61,134 bases of DNA from Chloroflexota bacterium. Its GTDB lineage: Bacteria > Chloroflexota > Limnocylindria > Limnocylindrales > CSP1-4. The translations under genes were made by a program, and so were the position numbers. Under the pieces are notes generated by a model. The model was not told the DNA's origin and searched no databases. It worked only from the letters and a program-made list of their open reading frames with translations. Every line of letters starts with the position of its first letter. Within the stretch, counting starts at the first letter, position 1. Below are positions 1 to 6,866 of the stretch, one piece after another. Where the stretch lies: NCBI GenBank assembly GCA_021787395.1, contig JAJYLZ010000015.1, forward strand, positions 1 to 61,134. The letters are read 5' to 3'.

Positions 1-1032
1 GTCGCCCGCCGCCTGGTCGTCGGCTGCCGTCGCGTCGCCCGCCGTGCCGCCGTCGCCCGCCATGCCGTCGTCGGCCGCCTCGGGCTCGGGCGGGGCGCCC
101 CGTCCGCGGGCGCTGCGCGTGTGGAACGCCTCCGGCGGCAGGGGGTCGAGCGGCCGCCCCGCCGCGAGGTCCCGGGCCCGGGCGAGGTTCACGGCGTCCC
201 AGCCCTCCTCCATGCCCGGCGTCTCCACGATGTAGGCCACGTGCGCCAGGCCCGGGTGGACCAGGAACCGGGCCAGGCCCTCGTGGCCGATGCGCCCGCC
301 CCCGAGGTGGGTGTGCAGGTCGGAGTGCGAGCCCAGCTCCGAGCGCGAGTCGTTGAGGTGCACCATGCGCACCCGGTCCAGGCCGATGCGGGCGTCGATC
401 TCGGCGAGCAGCGCGTCCACGCCCTCGGCCGTGCCGATGGGGAAGCCCGTGCCCCACAGGTGCGCGGTGTCGAGGCAGAAGCCGGTGCGCCCGCGCGGCA
501 CGCCCAGCGCCGCCAGGGCGAGGTCGACCGACTCCATCTCCTGGGGCGTGTTGCCGATGCTGTAGCCCCCGCCGGCGCCGTTCTCCAGGACCAGCATCAC
601 GTCCCCGCCGCCGTCGCCGGCCGCCTCGAGCGAACGGCGGATCCCCTCGGCCAGGCTCGCCACGCCCGCCTCGACCCCGGCGCCGCGGTGCGAGCCCGTG
701 TGGACGTTGACGAGCGCCGCGCCGTAGGCCGCGGCCACCCGCAGCTCGTTGGCCATCAGCTCGACCGAGCGCTGCCAGATGTCGCCGTCCGGGCCGGCCA
801 TGTTCACCAGGTACGGCGCGTGCACCGAGAGCGGGGCGACCCCGTGGGCGGCCAGGCGCTCGCGGAAGGCCGGCAGCTCGGGGGGCAGCGACGACCGCCT
901 GCGCCACGACGTGGGGTTGTCCACGAACACCTGCATCGCCGACGCGCCGATGGCCGCCGCGCGGTCGGCGGCCCGGACCATGCCGGCCGCCAGCGGGAGG
1001 TGGGCGCCGAGGGGCCGGCCATCGTGGAGCAT
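1..1032 (-). CDS. nfo: Endonuclease IV (AP endonuclease), 3' end cut by window
   Basis: Base-excision-repair enzyme that cleaves DNA 5' of abasic sites using three metal ions. The usual metal-ligand motifs appear in order: VHAPYLVN, NVHTGSH, LENGAGGG, LDTAHLWGTGF, VHLNDS, GSHSDLHTHLGGG and VETPG. The start is the ATG followed by LHDGRPLGAHLPLAAG, which matches the family N terminus. A TAGTCT box lies 7 nt before it, so the mRNA may be leaderless. The family domain is complete after about 280 residues. An Ala/Gly/Asp/Glu-rich low-complexity tail then continues past the left edge, so the stop codon is not seen. The enzyme family is certain; the function of the tail is unknown. Confidence 0.93.
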   Translation of the reverse strand, partial: MLHDGRPLGAHLPLAAGMVRAADRAAAIGASAMQVFVDNPTSWRRRSSLPPELPAFRERLAAHGVAPLSVHAPYLVNMAGPDGDIWQRSVELMANELRVAAAYGAALVNVHTGSHRGAGVEAGVASLAEGIRRSLEAAGDGGGDVMLVLENGAGGGYSIGNTPQEMESVDLALAALGVPRGRTGFCLDTAHLWGTGFPIGTAEGVDALLAEIDARIGLDRVRMVHLNDSRSELGSHSDLHTHLGGGRIGHEGLARFLVHPGLAHVAYIVETPGMEEGWDAVNLARARDLAAGRPLDPLPPEAFHTRSARGRGAPPEPEAADDGMAGDGGTAGDATAADDQAAGD

Positions 1033-1039
1033 GCGGGCA

Positions 1040-1045
1040 AGACTA
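1040..1045 (-). promoter_or_regulatory. -10 box (TAGTCT) of nfo, probable leaderless start
   Basis: TAGTCT on the minus strand sits 7 nt before the nfo ATG, and no Shine-Dalgarno sequence lies between them. The same TANNNT-N5-9-start layout recurs at many other genes here. No convincing -35 was seen. Confidence 0.45.
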
Positions 1046-1171
1046 GCCCGAGGCGGGCCAGCGCGCCGAGCGCGTCGCACGGTGGATCGCGTCTCGACGC
1101 GCCCCCGACGGGCGGCCCGGCGCCGGGGCGCCGCTCACCGCGCCCCGGCCCCACATGCCGCGCCGGGCAAC

Positions 1172-1189
1172 CTGGCCACCCGGTGGACC
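1172..1189. repeat. GGCCAC-CCG-GTGGAC palindrome, copy 1
   Basis: A six-base stem (one mismatch) around a three-base loop, directly left of the IS21 target site. It belongs to the same small palindrome family as the copies at 3394, 3446 and 3486. Before insertion, all four lay within about 160 bp. Confidence 0.55.
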
Positions 1190-1194
1190 TGTGG
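1190..1194. repeat. Target-site duplication TGTGG, left copy
   Basis: The five bases directly outside the left IS end match the five bases directly outside the right end (3371-3375). The identity stops at five bases. Confidence 0.8.
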
Positions 1195-1246
1195 TGTCAA
1201 CACCGGTCGAAAACTGACCCCTTTCCGACGGCCGAAGTCTGACCCC
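1195..1246. repeat. IS21 left terminal region with two transposase-site repeats
   Basis: Starts TGTCAACACCGG. CTGACCCC occurs at 1214 and 1239, each preceded by a related CGG[T/C]CGAA stretch. It is the mirror image of the right end, with identical spacing. Confidence 0.75.
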
Positions 1247-1260
1247 TCCCGCCCGGGTCG

Positions 1261-2031
1261 TCATGCAGCGTCGTCCGTCGGCACCCTCCCCAGATCGCGG
1301 TCCTTGAGCCGGTAGCTGTCGCCCTTGAGGCTGACGACCTCGGCGTGGTGGACCAGCCGGTCGATCATCGCCGCGGCGACCGTCGCGTCCCCGAACACCT
1401 CTCCCCAGCGCCCGAACGGCTTGTTGCTGGTGACGATGACCGAGGCCCGCTCGTAGCGGCTCGACACGAGCTGGAAGAACAGGTTGGCGGCCTCGGCCTC
1501 GAACGGGATGTAGCCGACCTCGTCGATGACCAGCAGCGGGTAGCGGCCGAGGCGCACGAGCTCGGCCTGGAGCCGGCCCGCGGCGTGGGCGTCGGCGAGC
1601 CTCGCGACCCACTCGGCCGCGGTCGCGAAGGCGACCCGGTGCCCGGCCTGGCAGGCGCGCACCGAGAGCCAGATCGCGAGGTGGGTCTTGCCCGTCCCGG
1701 GCGGCCCCAGGAACACGACGTTCTCGCGGGCCTCGACGAAGTCGAGCGCGCCCAGGTGGGCGATCACCTCGCGGCGGGCCGACCGCTGGTGCTCGTAGTC
1801 GAAGTCCTCCAGGGTCTTGCGGGCCGGGAGGCGCGCCGCCCTGATGCGCGCCTCGCCGCCGTGGCTCTGGCGGGCGGCGACCTCGCGCTCGAGGCACGCC
1901 GCGAGGTACGCCTCGTGGGTCCAGCCGTCGGTCCGAGCCCGCTCGGCGAGCCTCCCCGCGGCATCGGCGAGCGACGGGGCCTTGAGCGCCCGGCACAGGT
2001 AGGCGAGATCGGACGACGCCTTCGCGCTCAC
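1261..2031 (-). CDS. istB: IS21 helper ATPase IstB
   Basis: AAA+ ATPase that assists the IS21 transposase and guides target choice; related to DnaC. It has 256 residues, normal for the family. An N-terminal helical segment precedes Walker A GPPGTGKT at about 109-116, Walker B LLVIDE at about 166-171, and a sensor segment VIVTSNKPF. The GTG start overlaps the istA stop in GTGA, the usual translational coupling in this family. The longer open frame that runs upstream inside istA is not used. Confidence 0.93.
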   Translation of the reverse strand: MSAKASSDLAYLCRALKAPSLADAAGRLAERARTDGWTHEAYLAACLEREVAARQSHGGEARIRAARLPARKTLEDFDYEHQRSARREVIAHLGALDFVEARENVVFLGPPGTGKTHLAIWLSVRACQAGHRVAFATAAEWVARLADAHAAGRLQAELVRLGRYPLLVIDEVGYIPFEAEAANLFFQLVSSRYERASVIVTSNKPFGRWGEVFGDATVAAAMIDRLVHHAEVVSLKGDSYRLKDRDLGRVPTDDAA

Positions 2032-3245
2032 GAGGCGATCCCGAGCAGGCGGTCGTAGACCGCGAGGTCGCGCACCTCGACCTCGGCGTCGCCGGGGAGG
2101 GCCGGGGTCCGCGCCCGCGCGCCGCGCAGGGCGTCCCGGGCGGCGGCGTGGGCGGGGTCGGTGACGACCGCGTGGGACACGAGCGAGCGCCTGTGGAGGG
2201 CGACCGGGTCGCCGGCGAGCGTGACCCGCACCGTCGCGAGGTCGGCCCGGACCTCGACCCGCCGCCCGATCGCCGCGGGGTCGACCGAGTAGTCGGAGCC
2301 GAGCACGCGGACGTAGTGGTCGCGGGGCAGCCGGACCGCGGTGCGGAAGGCGGGATCGGGCAGCACCGGCGGCAGGGCGAGCATGGCCGACCGGTCCTCG
2401 TCGATCCGGTCGGCGGGGCGGCAGCCGATGGCGCGATGGCGGCGGCTGTTCGCCCCGGGCAGCCGGTCGGCGAGCTGGCCGTTGAAGTCGTCCGGCGAGG
2501 CGAAGGTCCGGCCCGGCAGGAACGAGGTCTCGAGGTACCCGTTGGCGCGCTCGACGACGCCCTTGGCCTCGGGGTCCCGCGGCGCGAGCAGGATGACGCC
2601 CATGCCAAGGGTGCCCCGGAACGCCTGGAACGCCGTCGTGAGCTGGGGCCGCCCGCCGCGCCAGCGCCCGATCGCGCCCTCGTTGTCGTACACCCCCTTC
2701 CTCGGCCCGCGCCCGAGATCGACGAGGCAGGCGAGGTGCCCGAGCAGCAGGTCGTGGCTCTCGCGCGACGGGATCATCCGGGCGACGATCCAGCGGGGGT
2801 ACCCCGAGACCCCCGCGATCACCGGCAGCCGGGCGGTCCGACCGGGGCCGACCGGGATGTCCGCCGGCGGGAACCAGAGGTCCCACTGGGCGAGCTCGCC
2901 CGGGCGGTACGCCGTGCGGCCGGCCGGATCGGGCGGCAGGTACACCGGGCGCAGCTCGGCGACCCGCTCGCGGAGCACGCTCATGCCCCGCGTCCAGCCC
3001 ACCCGCTCCGCGATCACGGTCGCCGGCATCCGGGGATGCGCCGCGAGCAGCCGGCGGATGTCGGGCTCGACCGCGTCGACCGCCGAGCCCGCCGGCGCCC
3101 GCTCGTACCGCGGCGGCGTGCTGCTGCGCACCGCGTCGCGCACCGTGTTGCGGGCGAGCCCGAGGCGTCGGGCGATCTCCCTGATCGGGATCCCCTCGGC
3201 CAGGTGCAGGCGCCGGATCTCGGCCCAGTCCTCCACGTTGAGCAA
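2028..3245 (-). CDS. istA: IS21 transposase IstA
   Basis: DDE transposase of 405 residues. The N-terminal helix-turn-helix (about 17-40, IREIARRLGLARNTVR) would bind the terminal repeats. The rve-type catalytic core shows D122 (AQWDLW), D187 (VYDNEG) and E232 (KGVVERANGYLE). A C-terminal beta-rich domain follows. The frame is intact and overlaps istB by 4 bp. With both ends and the target duplication intact, the element looks functional. Confidence 0.93.
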   Translation of the reverse strand: MLNVEDWAEIRRLHLAEGIPIREIARRLGLARNTVRDAVRSSTPPRYERAPAGSAVDAVEPDIRRLLAAHPRMPATVIAERVGWTRGMSVLRERVAELRPVYLPPDPAGRTAYRPGELAQWDLWFPPADIPVGPGRTARLPVIAGVSGYPRWIVARMIPSRESHDLLLGHLACLVDLGRGPRKGVYDNEGAIGRWRGGRPQLTTAFQAFRGTLGMGVILLAPRDPEAKGVVERANGYLETSFLPGRTFASPDDFNGQLADRLPGANSRRHRAIGCRPADRIDEDRSAMLALPPVLPDPAFRTAVRLPRDHYVRVLGSDYSVDPAAIGRRVEVRADLATVRVTLAGDPVALHRRSLVSHAVVTDPAHAAARDALRGARARTPALPGDAEVEVRDLAVYDRLLGIAS

Positions 3246-3318
3246 CTCCTCCCTCCCAGGCGGGTCCGTCGGGTCCAGCCTGGGCTCGTGTCGTCGAGTC
3301 CGCCAGTCGAGGCGGGAG

Positions 3319-3370
3319 GGGGTCAGATTTCGACCGGCGTCAGGGGGTCACTATTGGAGCGGCGCCGACA
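3319..3370. repeat. IS21 right terminal region with two transposase-site repeats
   Basis: Read inward from 3370 it begins TGTCGGCGCC. GTGACCCC follows after 19 nt and CTGACCCC after a further 17 nt, with CGGTCGAA just before the second box. This is the same layout as the left end. Confidence 0.75.
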
Positions 3371-3375
3371 TGTGG
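3371..3375. repeat. Target-site duplication TGTGG, right copy
   Basis: Right partner of the duplication at 1190-1194. Removing the element and one copy restores a continuous intergenic sequence next to a GGCCAC/GTGGAC hairpin. Confidence 0.8.
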
Positions 3376-3393
3376 TTCCGCCGCCGAGCCATC

Positions 3394-3410
3394 GGGCCAC
3401 CCCGCGGCCC
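3394..3410. repeat. GGGCCAC-CCC-GCGGCCC palindrome, copy 2
   Basis: Near-perfect hairpin with a three-base loop, a REP-like unit. It shares the GGCCACCC core with copies 1, 3 and 4. Confidence 0.55.
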
Positions 3411-3445
3411 GACTGACGCGCATCGCCGCGCCCCGCCATTCCGCG

Positions 3446-3462
3446 GGGCCACCCGCTGGCCC
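3446..3462. repeat. GGGCCAC-CCG-CTGGCCC palindrome, copy 3
   Basis: Same length and core as copy 2, 52 bp further on, with partly compensating differences in the right arm. Confidence 0.55.
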
Positions 3463-3485
3463 GTTCGTTCCGGGGCGGAACCTCA

Positions 3486-3502
3486 GGGCCACCCTGTGGC
3501 CG
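3486..3502. repeat. GGGCCAC-CCT-GTGGCC palindrome, copy 4
   Basis: The most symmetric copy: GGCCAC/GTGGCC is a perfect six-base stem with a CCT loop. It lies 40 bp after copy 3. Confidence 0.55.
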
Positions 3503-3540
3503 TGTGCCGCAGGAGCCCGCCCGGGCCTGAAGACCCACGG

Positions 3541-3576
3541 TCTCGTCTCTAGGCCCGCGGTCTCGTCTCTAGGCCC
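3541..3576. repeat. 20-bp tandem repeat (about 1.8 copies)
   Basis: The unit TCTCGTCTCTAGGCCCGCGG at 3541 is repeated at once at 3561 for 16 matching bases. Two TCTCGTCTCTAGGCCC blocks are plainly visible. Confidence 0.75.
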
Positions 3577-3635
3577 CCGCTCGCTGGGCGGCTCAAACCC
3601 ACGGCCCGACAGCCGGGCCGCTCGCCCAGCGGAGC

Positions 3636-3668
3636 GGTCGAGCTGGCCGTCGGCCCGGCCACTCGACC
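3636..3668. repeat. Long hairpin between istA and hpf
   Basis: GGTCGAG-c-TGGCCG pairs with CGGCCA-CTCGACC across a six-base loop. That gives 13 pairs with a single bulged base. It could be a terminator or an mRNA-stabilising structure. Confidence 0.5.
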
Positions 3669-3710
3669 AGCGAGCCGCCGGGCCAACGCGTCGTGCGGTT
3701 CACCCGCCCG

Positions 3711-3772
3711 GCGAGCGGCCGCAGGGGGAGGCGCGGGCGAGCGGCCGCAGGGGGAGGCGCGGGCGAGCGGGG
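3711..3772. repeat. 26-bp tandem repeat (2.4 copies)
   Basis: The unit begins GCGAGCGGCCGCAGGGGGAG and ends GCGCGG. Two exact copies start at 3711 and 3737, and a third partial copy starts at 3763. Confidence 0.75.
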
Positions 3773-3848
3773 ACGCGGGCTCAGCGCGGGCGCGGGCGCG
3801 GGACGAGGCGCGGGACGAGGCGCGGGCGCAGGGCGATCTAGTGGCGGG

Positions 3849-4439
3849 TCAGTGGCTCTTGGCCGGCTTCCGGGGGCGCGAGTACTCCCCGCCCACCACC
3901 GGCTCGATCAGCCCGAAGTCGCCGTCCTTGCGGCGGTAGAGGACAGCGAGCCGCTCGTTCTCCGCGTTGACGAACACGTAGAAGTCGTGGCCGAGCTCCT
4001 CCATCGCGGTGACCGCGTCCTCCTCGAACATCGGCTCGATGGCGAAGCGCTTGGTCTTCACGATCCTGCGCTCCCGGCCGCCCTCGGCGGTGCCGTCCGC
4101 CAGCTTGCGGAGGAGGGTCTTCTCCTCGGTGGGGCGGGCCCGGACGCGCGGCTTCTCCTTGAAGTCGATCGCCTGCCGCTCGACCTTGTCCACCACCACG
4201 TCCAGCGCCGCCTGGTACGACGCGCCCGACGCCGTGCTGCGCAGCGTCTTGCCGTCGATCACGAGCTGGACGTCCACGATGTGCGCGTCCGTGGCACTCC
4301 GGTGCGCCTCGTTGGAGAGTTCAACGATGGCGTCCGTGCGGTCATCGAGGAGCCGCTCGAGGCGGGCGAACTTGCGCTCCGCGTACTGCCGGACCCGGTC
4401 CGGAACCTCGAGGTTCTTGCCCCTGACGATCGTCCTCAC
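3849..4439 (-). CDS. hpf: Ribosome hibernation promoting factor, long form
   Basis: Dimerises 70S ribosomes into inactive 100S particles under stress. The 196 residues hold an N-terminal S30AE domain (about 1-100, starting RTIVRGKNLEVPDRVRQYAE), a charged linker, and the C-terminal dimerisation domain (about 137-187, KRFAIEPMFEEDAVTAMEEL through YVFVNAE) typical of the long form. I chose the GTG at 4439, not an upstream start at 4562, because GGGAGG lies 6 nt before it and the S30AE domain begins there. A TATACT -10 box lies about 80 nt upstream. Stationary-phase or stress control is expected for the family. Confidence 0.92.
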   Translation of the reverse strand: MRTIVRGKNLEVPDRVRQYAERKFARLERLLDDRTDAIVELSNEAHRSATDAHIVDVQLVIDGKTLRSTASGASYQAALDVVVDKVERQAIDFKEKPRVRARPTEEKTLLRKLADGTAEGGRERRIVKTKRFAIEPMFEEDAVTAMEELGHDFYVFVNAENERLAVLYRRKDGDFGLIEPVVGGEYSRPRKPAKSH

Positions 4440-4445
4440 GGCTGA

Positions 4446-4451
4446 CCTCCC
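4446..4451 (-). promoter_or_regulatory. Shine-Dalgarno GGGAGG deciding the hpf start
   Basis: GGGAGG, then six bases, then the GTG at 4439. This favours the short form over the 41-residue N-terminal extension. Confidence 0.7.
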
Positions 4452-4517
4452 GGCGCGTGCGATGCGCCTGGCTGCGGGGGCGGACGGGCCACGGGATCGG
4501 ACCCCGTCCGGAAGCCG

Positions 4518-4523
4518 AGTATA
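4518..4523 (-). promoter_or_regulatory. -10 box TATACT for hpf
   Basis: Five of six match to the -10 consensus in otherwise very GC-rich DNA, giving a leader of about 75 nt. No clear -35 lies 17 nt upstream. Confidence 0.45.
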
Positions 4524-4751
4524 GCCGCGGCGGCCGTCGGCCCCACCCTGCCGCTGGTCCAACAGGACGGGCCGAGGGCGGCGACCGGTCCGTCCGAACG
4601 GCCCCCCGGGCCGCGCCGCCGACGAGGCGTGCGTCCGTCGAGTCCCGCGCCGCCGGTGAGCCGAGCACGCGCGACCTGGCCCGCGCCGCCTGCGAGACCC
4701 CGCGCCACCGAGACCTTCCGCGCACCCCGCCGACTCGCCCCGCAGGACCCG

Positions 4752-5426
4752 TCACCGCTCCCTCGCCACGGTCACGGCCGCCACGCTGGCGGCGCCGGCG
4801 GCCAGCAGCGCGCTCGCGCTGGCGGCCAGCGTCGCCCCGGTGGTCACCACGTCGTCCACCAGGACCACGTGGCGCCCGGCCACGCGCGACGCCGCCCCGC
4901 GGCGGACGGCGAACGCCGCGTCCACGTTGGCCGCGCGGTGGCGCCGGTCCAGGCGGTACTGGGCGGTGGTGGCCCGGGTGCGCTCGACCGCGGGGAGCAT
5001 GGGCAGCCCCAGGCGCCGCGCCGCCGCCTCCGCGATCAGCTCCGCCTGGTCGTAGCCGCGATCCCGCCGTCGCGAGGCGTGGACGGGCACCGGCACGAGC
5101 AGCTCCCCGCCGCCGCCGCAGCGCTCCCAGCGGGCCGCCACGGCCTCGCCCAGGGGCCTGGCCAGCCGCCGCTCGCCCGCGTACTTGAGCGCGTGGAGCG
5201 CCCGGCGCACGGTCCCGGCGAACGGCGCGCACCACTCGAGGCGCACGAGCGGGTCCGGGGGCCCGTCCAGCAGCCCGAGCGGCGTCCCAGGCGGCAGCGC
5301 CAGCCGCAGCTCCAGCGCGGGCCGGCAGGCTCGGCACAGCGGCTCGCCCTCGGCGCCGCAGCCGGCGCAGACCGGGGGGAGGGCCAGGTCCAGCAGCGCG
5401 GTCACCGGGCGTCCGAGGGCGAGCAT
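4752..5426 (-). CDS. ComF-family phosphoribosyltransferase-like protein
   Basis: A 224-residue ComF/GntX-type protein. An N-terminal double-zinc-ribbon (C20, C23, C31, C34: CAGC and CRAC) is followed by a type I phosphoribosyltransferase domain. Its PRPP loop VVLVDDVVTTGATL is at about 187-200. The conserved segments LKYAGERRLA, VPVPVHASRRRDRGYDQAE and RATTAQYRLDRRHRAANV are also present. ComF is needed for DNA uptake in Bacillus, but its reaction is unsettled. The start is the ATG of MLALGRPVTALLDLALPPVC; the longer open frame upstream is non-coding in character. It may be cotranscribed with the DUF192 gene 95 bp upstream. Confidence 0.9.
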   Translation of the reverse strand: MLALGRPVTALLDLALPPVCAGCGAEGEPLCRACRPALELRLALPPGTPLGLLDGPPDPLVRLEWCAPFAGTVRRALHALKYAGERRLARPLGEAVAARWERCGGGGELLVPVPVHASRRRDRGYDQAELIAEAAARRLGLPMLPAVERTRATTAQYRLDRRHRAANVDAAFAVRRGAASRVAGRHVVLVDDVVTTGATLAASASALLAAGAASVAAVTVARER

Positions 5427-5521
5427 GGCGGCAGCATGCGCGGAGCCCCTTACGCCGCCCGCATCGGGCCCGCGCCGGCCGCTTATCCGCGGCTTATGCG
5501 GTGGGTGCGGCATCCGCGCGC

Positions 5522-5914
5522 TCAGGCGCGCTCGCGGATCTCCACGCGGTCGCCCACCGCCGTCCCCGAGGCGTCGATCGTGCCCACCGGGAGCTCCAGC
5601 ACCCCGTGGGCCCCCGTGATCAGCGGCACCAGGCCCGTCCACGCGCGGACCCCGCGGTGCACCGAGCGGACCCGCCGGACGCCCTCGGCGTCGGCCCTGG
5701 TCACGAACACCGCGTCGATCGGGAAGCGCATGAACATCATGTGGATCCCGTTGGCGCCCGGCAGCCACAGCCCGGAGCCCCGGGCCAGCGACGGCCGCCC
5801 CATGAGGCCCATGAACTTGCCCCAGAACGAGCCGGCCGTCTCCAGCGGCTCGGCCAGCACCGAGCCGCGGTCCAGGTTGCGCGCCACGCCCCGGCCGCGC
5901 GCCGACGAGCCCAT
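5522..5914 (-). CDS. DUF192 family protein
   Basis: 130 residues covering one DUF192 domain, with the family core WGKFMGLMGRPSL, GIHMMFMRFPIDAVFV and the C-terminal HGVLELPVGTID and GDRVEI strands. Many homologues carry a signal peptide; none is visible here. The molecular role is unknown. It lies 16 bp after tadC on the same strand and so probably ends the pilus operon transcript. Confidence 0.85.
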   Translation of the reverse strand: MGSSARGRGVARNLDRGSVLAEPLETAGSFWGKFMGLMGRPSLARGSGLWLPGANGIHMMFMRFPIDAVFVTRADAEGVRRVRSVHRGVRAWTGLVPLITGAHGVLELPVGTIDASGTAVGDRVEIRERA

Positions 5915-5930
5915 CGAGACCCGTCGGCGG

Positions 5931-6863
5931 CTAGGTGTGGAGGTTGATCATGATCAGGATGATCGCCGGCCCCAGGATGACGATGAACAGCGACGGGAAG
6001 ATGCAGCCCACCAGCGGGAACAGCATCTTGATCGGCGCCTTCGCCGCCATCTCCTCGGCGCGCTGGCGGCGCTCGATGCGCAGCTGCTCCGACTGGACCT
6101 GGAGCACCTTGCTGATCGAGACGCCCAGCTGCTCGGCCTGGATGACCGCGCCGATGAAGTTGGTCAGGGCCGGAACCTCGGTCCGCGGCACGATGTCCCG
6201 CAGCGCGTCCCGGCGCGCCTTGCCCACCCGGATCTCGGCGAGGGCCCGGCGGAACTCGTCGGTGAGCGGGCCCTTGAGCTTCTCGACCACCTTGCCCAGC
6301 GCCCCGTCGAAGCCGAGGCCGGCCCGGACGGAGATGGTCAGCAGGTCGAGCGCGTCGGGGATCTGGAGCAGGATGGCCTTCTGGCGGGCCCGGACGCGGC
6401 CGCCCAGCCAGAACTCGGGGACGGTGTACCCGAACATCACGCCCACCAGGATCATGGCGAAGTTGACCGGGAACGGCACCTTGAGCAGGCCCGGGAACAC
6501 GAACAGCAGGAAGAACAGCACGCCGCCCACGATGGCGCCCACGGCCTTGATGCCCAGCCAGTCGGCCACCCGCAGGTCGCCGGGGTTGCCGGCCAGCGCG
6601 AGGCGCTTCTCGGTCTGCTGCGTGAACGAGGTGCTGGTGATCCGCGCCACGTAGCCGGACAGCCGCCCCGCCAGCGGGCGGATCGTCCGCTCGAACAGCG
6701 GCGCCTGGAGCTCCAGCTCCTCGAGGTTCTTGGCCTGCATCGTCCCCAGCTGGGTCAGGCGGGCCTGCACCGGGTCGACCGGCGTCCCGCCGGCCACGCC
6801 GACGAAGATCAGGAGGATGGCGACGGCCGCGACGCCCGCGACGATGAGGGCTAGGGGATCCAT
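5931..6863 (-). CDS. tadC: Tad pilus inner-membrane protein TadC (type II secretion F domain)
   Basis: 310-residue polytopic membrane protein of the Tad/Flp assembly platform. It has an N-terminal membrane segment, a paired central hydrophobic segment (LLFVFPGLL and VNFAMILVGVMFGYTV), the cytosolic T2SSF helical domain (IPDALDLLTISVRAGLGFDGAL through VIQAEQLGVSISKVLQVQSEQLR), and a C-terminal membrane segment after PIKMLFPLVGCIFPSLF. It starts 3 bp after tadB. Together the two form the platform on which the CpaF ATPase acts. Confidence 0.93.
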   Translation of the reverse strand: MDPLALIVAGVAAVAILLIFVGVAGGTPVDPVQARLTQLGTMQAKNLEELELQAPLFERTIRPLAGRLSGYVARITSTSFTQQTEKRLALAGNPGDLRVADWLGIKAVGAIVGGVLFFLLFVFPGLLKVPFPVNFAMILVGVMFGYTVPEFWLGGRVRARQKAILLQIPDALDLLTISVRAGLGFDGALGKVVEKLKGPLTDEFRRALAEIRVGKARRDALRDIVPRTEVPALTNFIGAVIQAEQLGVSISKVLQVQSEQLRIERRQRAEEMAAKAPIKMLFPLVGCIFPSLFIVILGPAIILIMINLHT

Positions 6864-6866
6864 CGG

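Larger units (their letters stand above)
1195..3370 (-). mobile_element. Complete IS21-family insertion sequence
   Basis: A 2176-bp element carrying istA and istB on the minus strand. Both ends begin TGTC when read inward. Both have the same architecture: 19 nt, then a [C/G]TGACCCC box, exactly 17 nt, then CTGACCCC. The boxes lie at 1214-1221 and 1239-1246 on the left, and at 3344-3351 and 3319-3326 on the right. Multiple terminal repeats of this kind are known for IS21 transposase binding. The element is flanked by identical TGTGG pentamers at 1190-1194 and 3371-3375, which fits the 4-8 bp duplications of this family. Intact genes and an exact duplication suggest recent insertion and possible activity. 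I do not recognise the exact IS name. Confidence 0.9.
3376..3848. other. Gene-free, repeat-rich stretch between IS21 and hpf
   Basis: No coding frame with family features was found. Contents in order: three GGCCACCC palindromes (3394-3502), a 20-bp tandem pair (3541-3576), a long-range inverted repeat CGCTGGGCG/CGCCCAGCG (3582-3590 and 3623-3631), a 13-bp-stem hairpin (3636-3668), a 26-bp tandem repeat (3711-3772), and short GCGGGCGC/GGGACGAGGC runs up to about 3835. The region lies downstream of hpf, so any of the hairpins could act as its transcription end, but none has a T-run. Confidence 0.6.
4440..4751. other. Intergenic stretch between hpf and comF
   Basis: About 310 bp with no supported gene. 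It holds the hpf ribosome-binding site and TATACT box in its left third. The rest is GC-rich sequence with no convincing hairpin or second promoter. Confidence 0.5.

Noticed and set aside
121-1242. Long plus-strand frame of 373 codons opposite nfo
   Set aside because: It is the complement of a gene with all endonuclease IV metal motifs. The translated product is Arg/Ala-rich with no recognisable family.
3376-3848. CRISPR-like array
   Set aside because: The repeats are adjacent tandem or hairpin units with no spacers of even length and no cas genes nearby.
4629-6854. 741-codon plus-strand frame opposite comF, DUF192 and tadC
   Set aside because: It crosses several real minus-strand genes. 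Its composition (His/Gln/Arg-rich) is typical of antisense frames in very GC-rich DNA.
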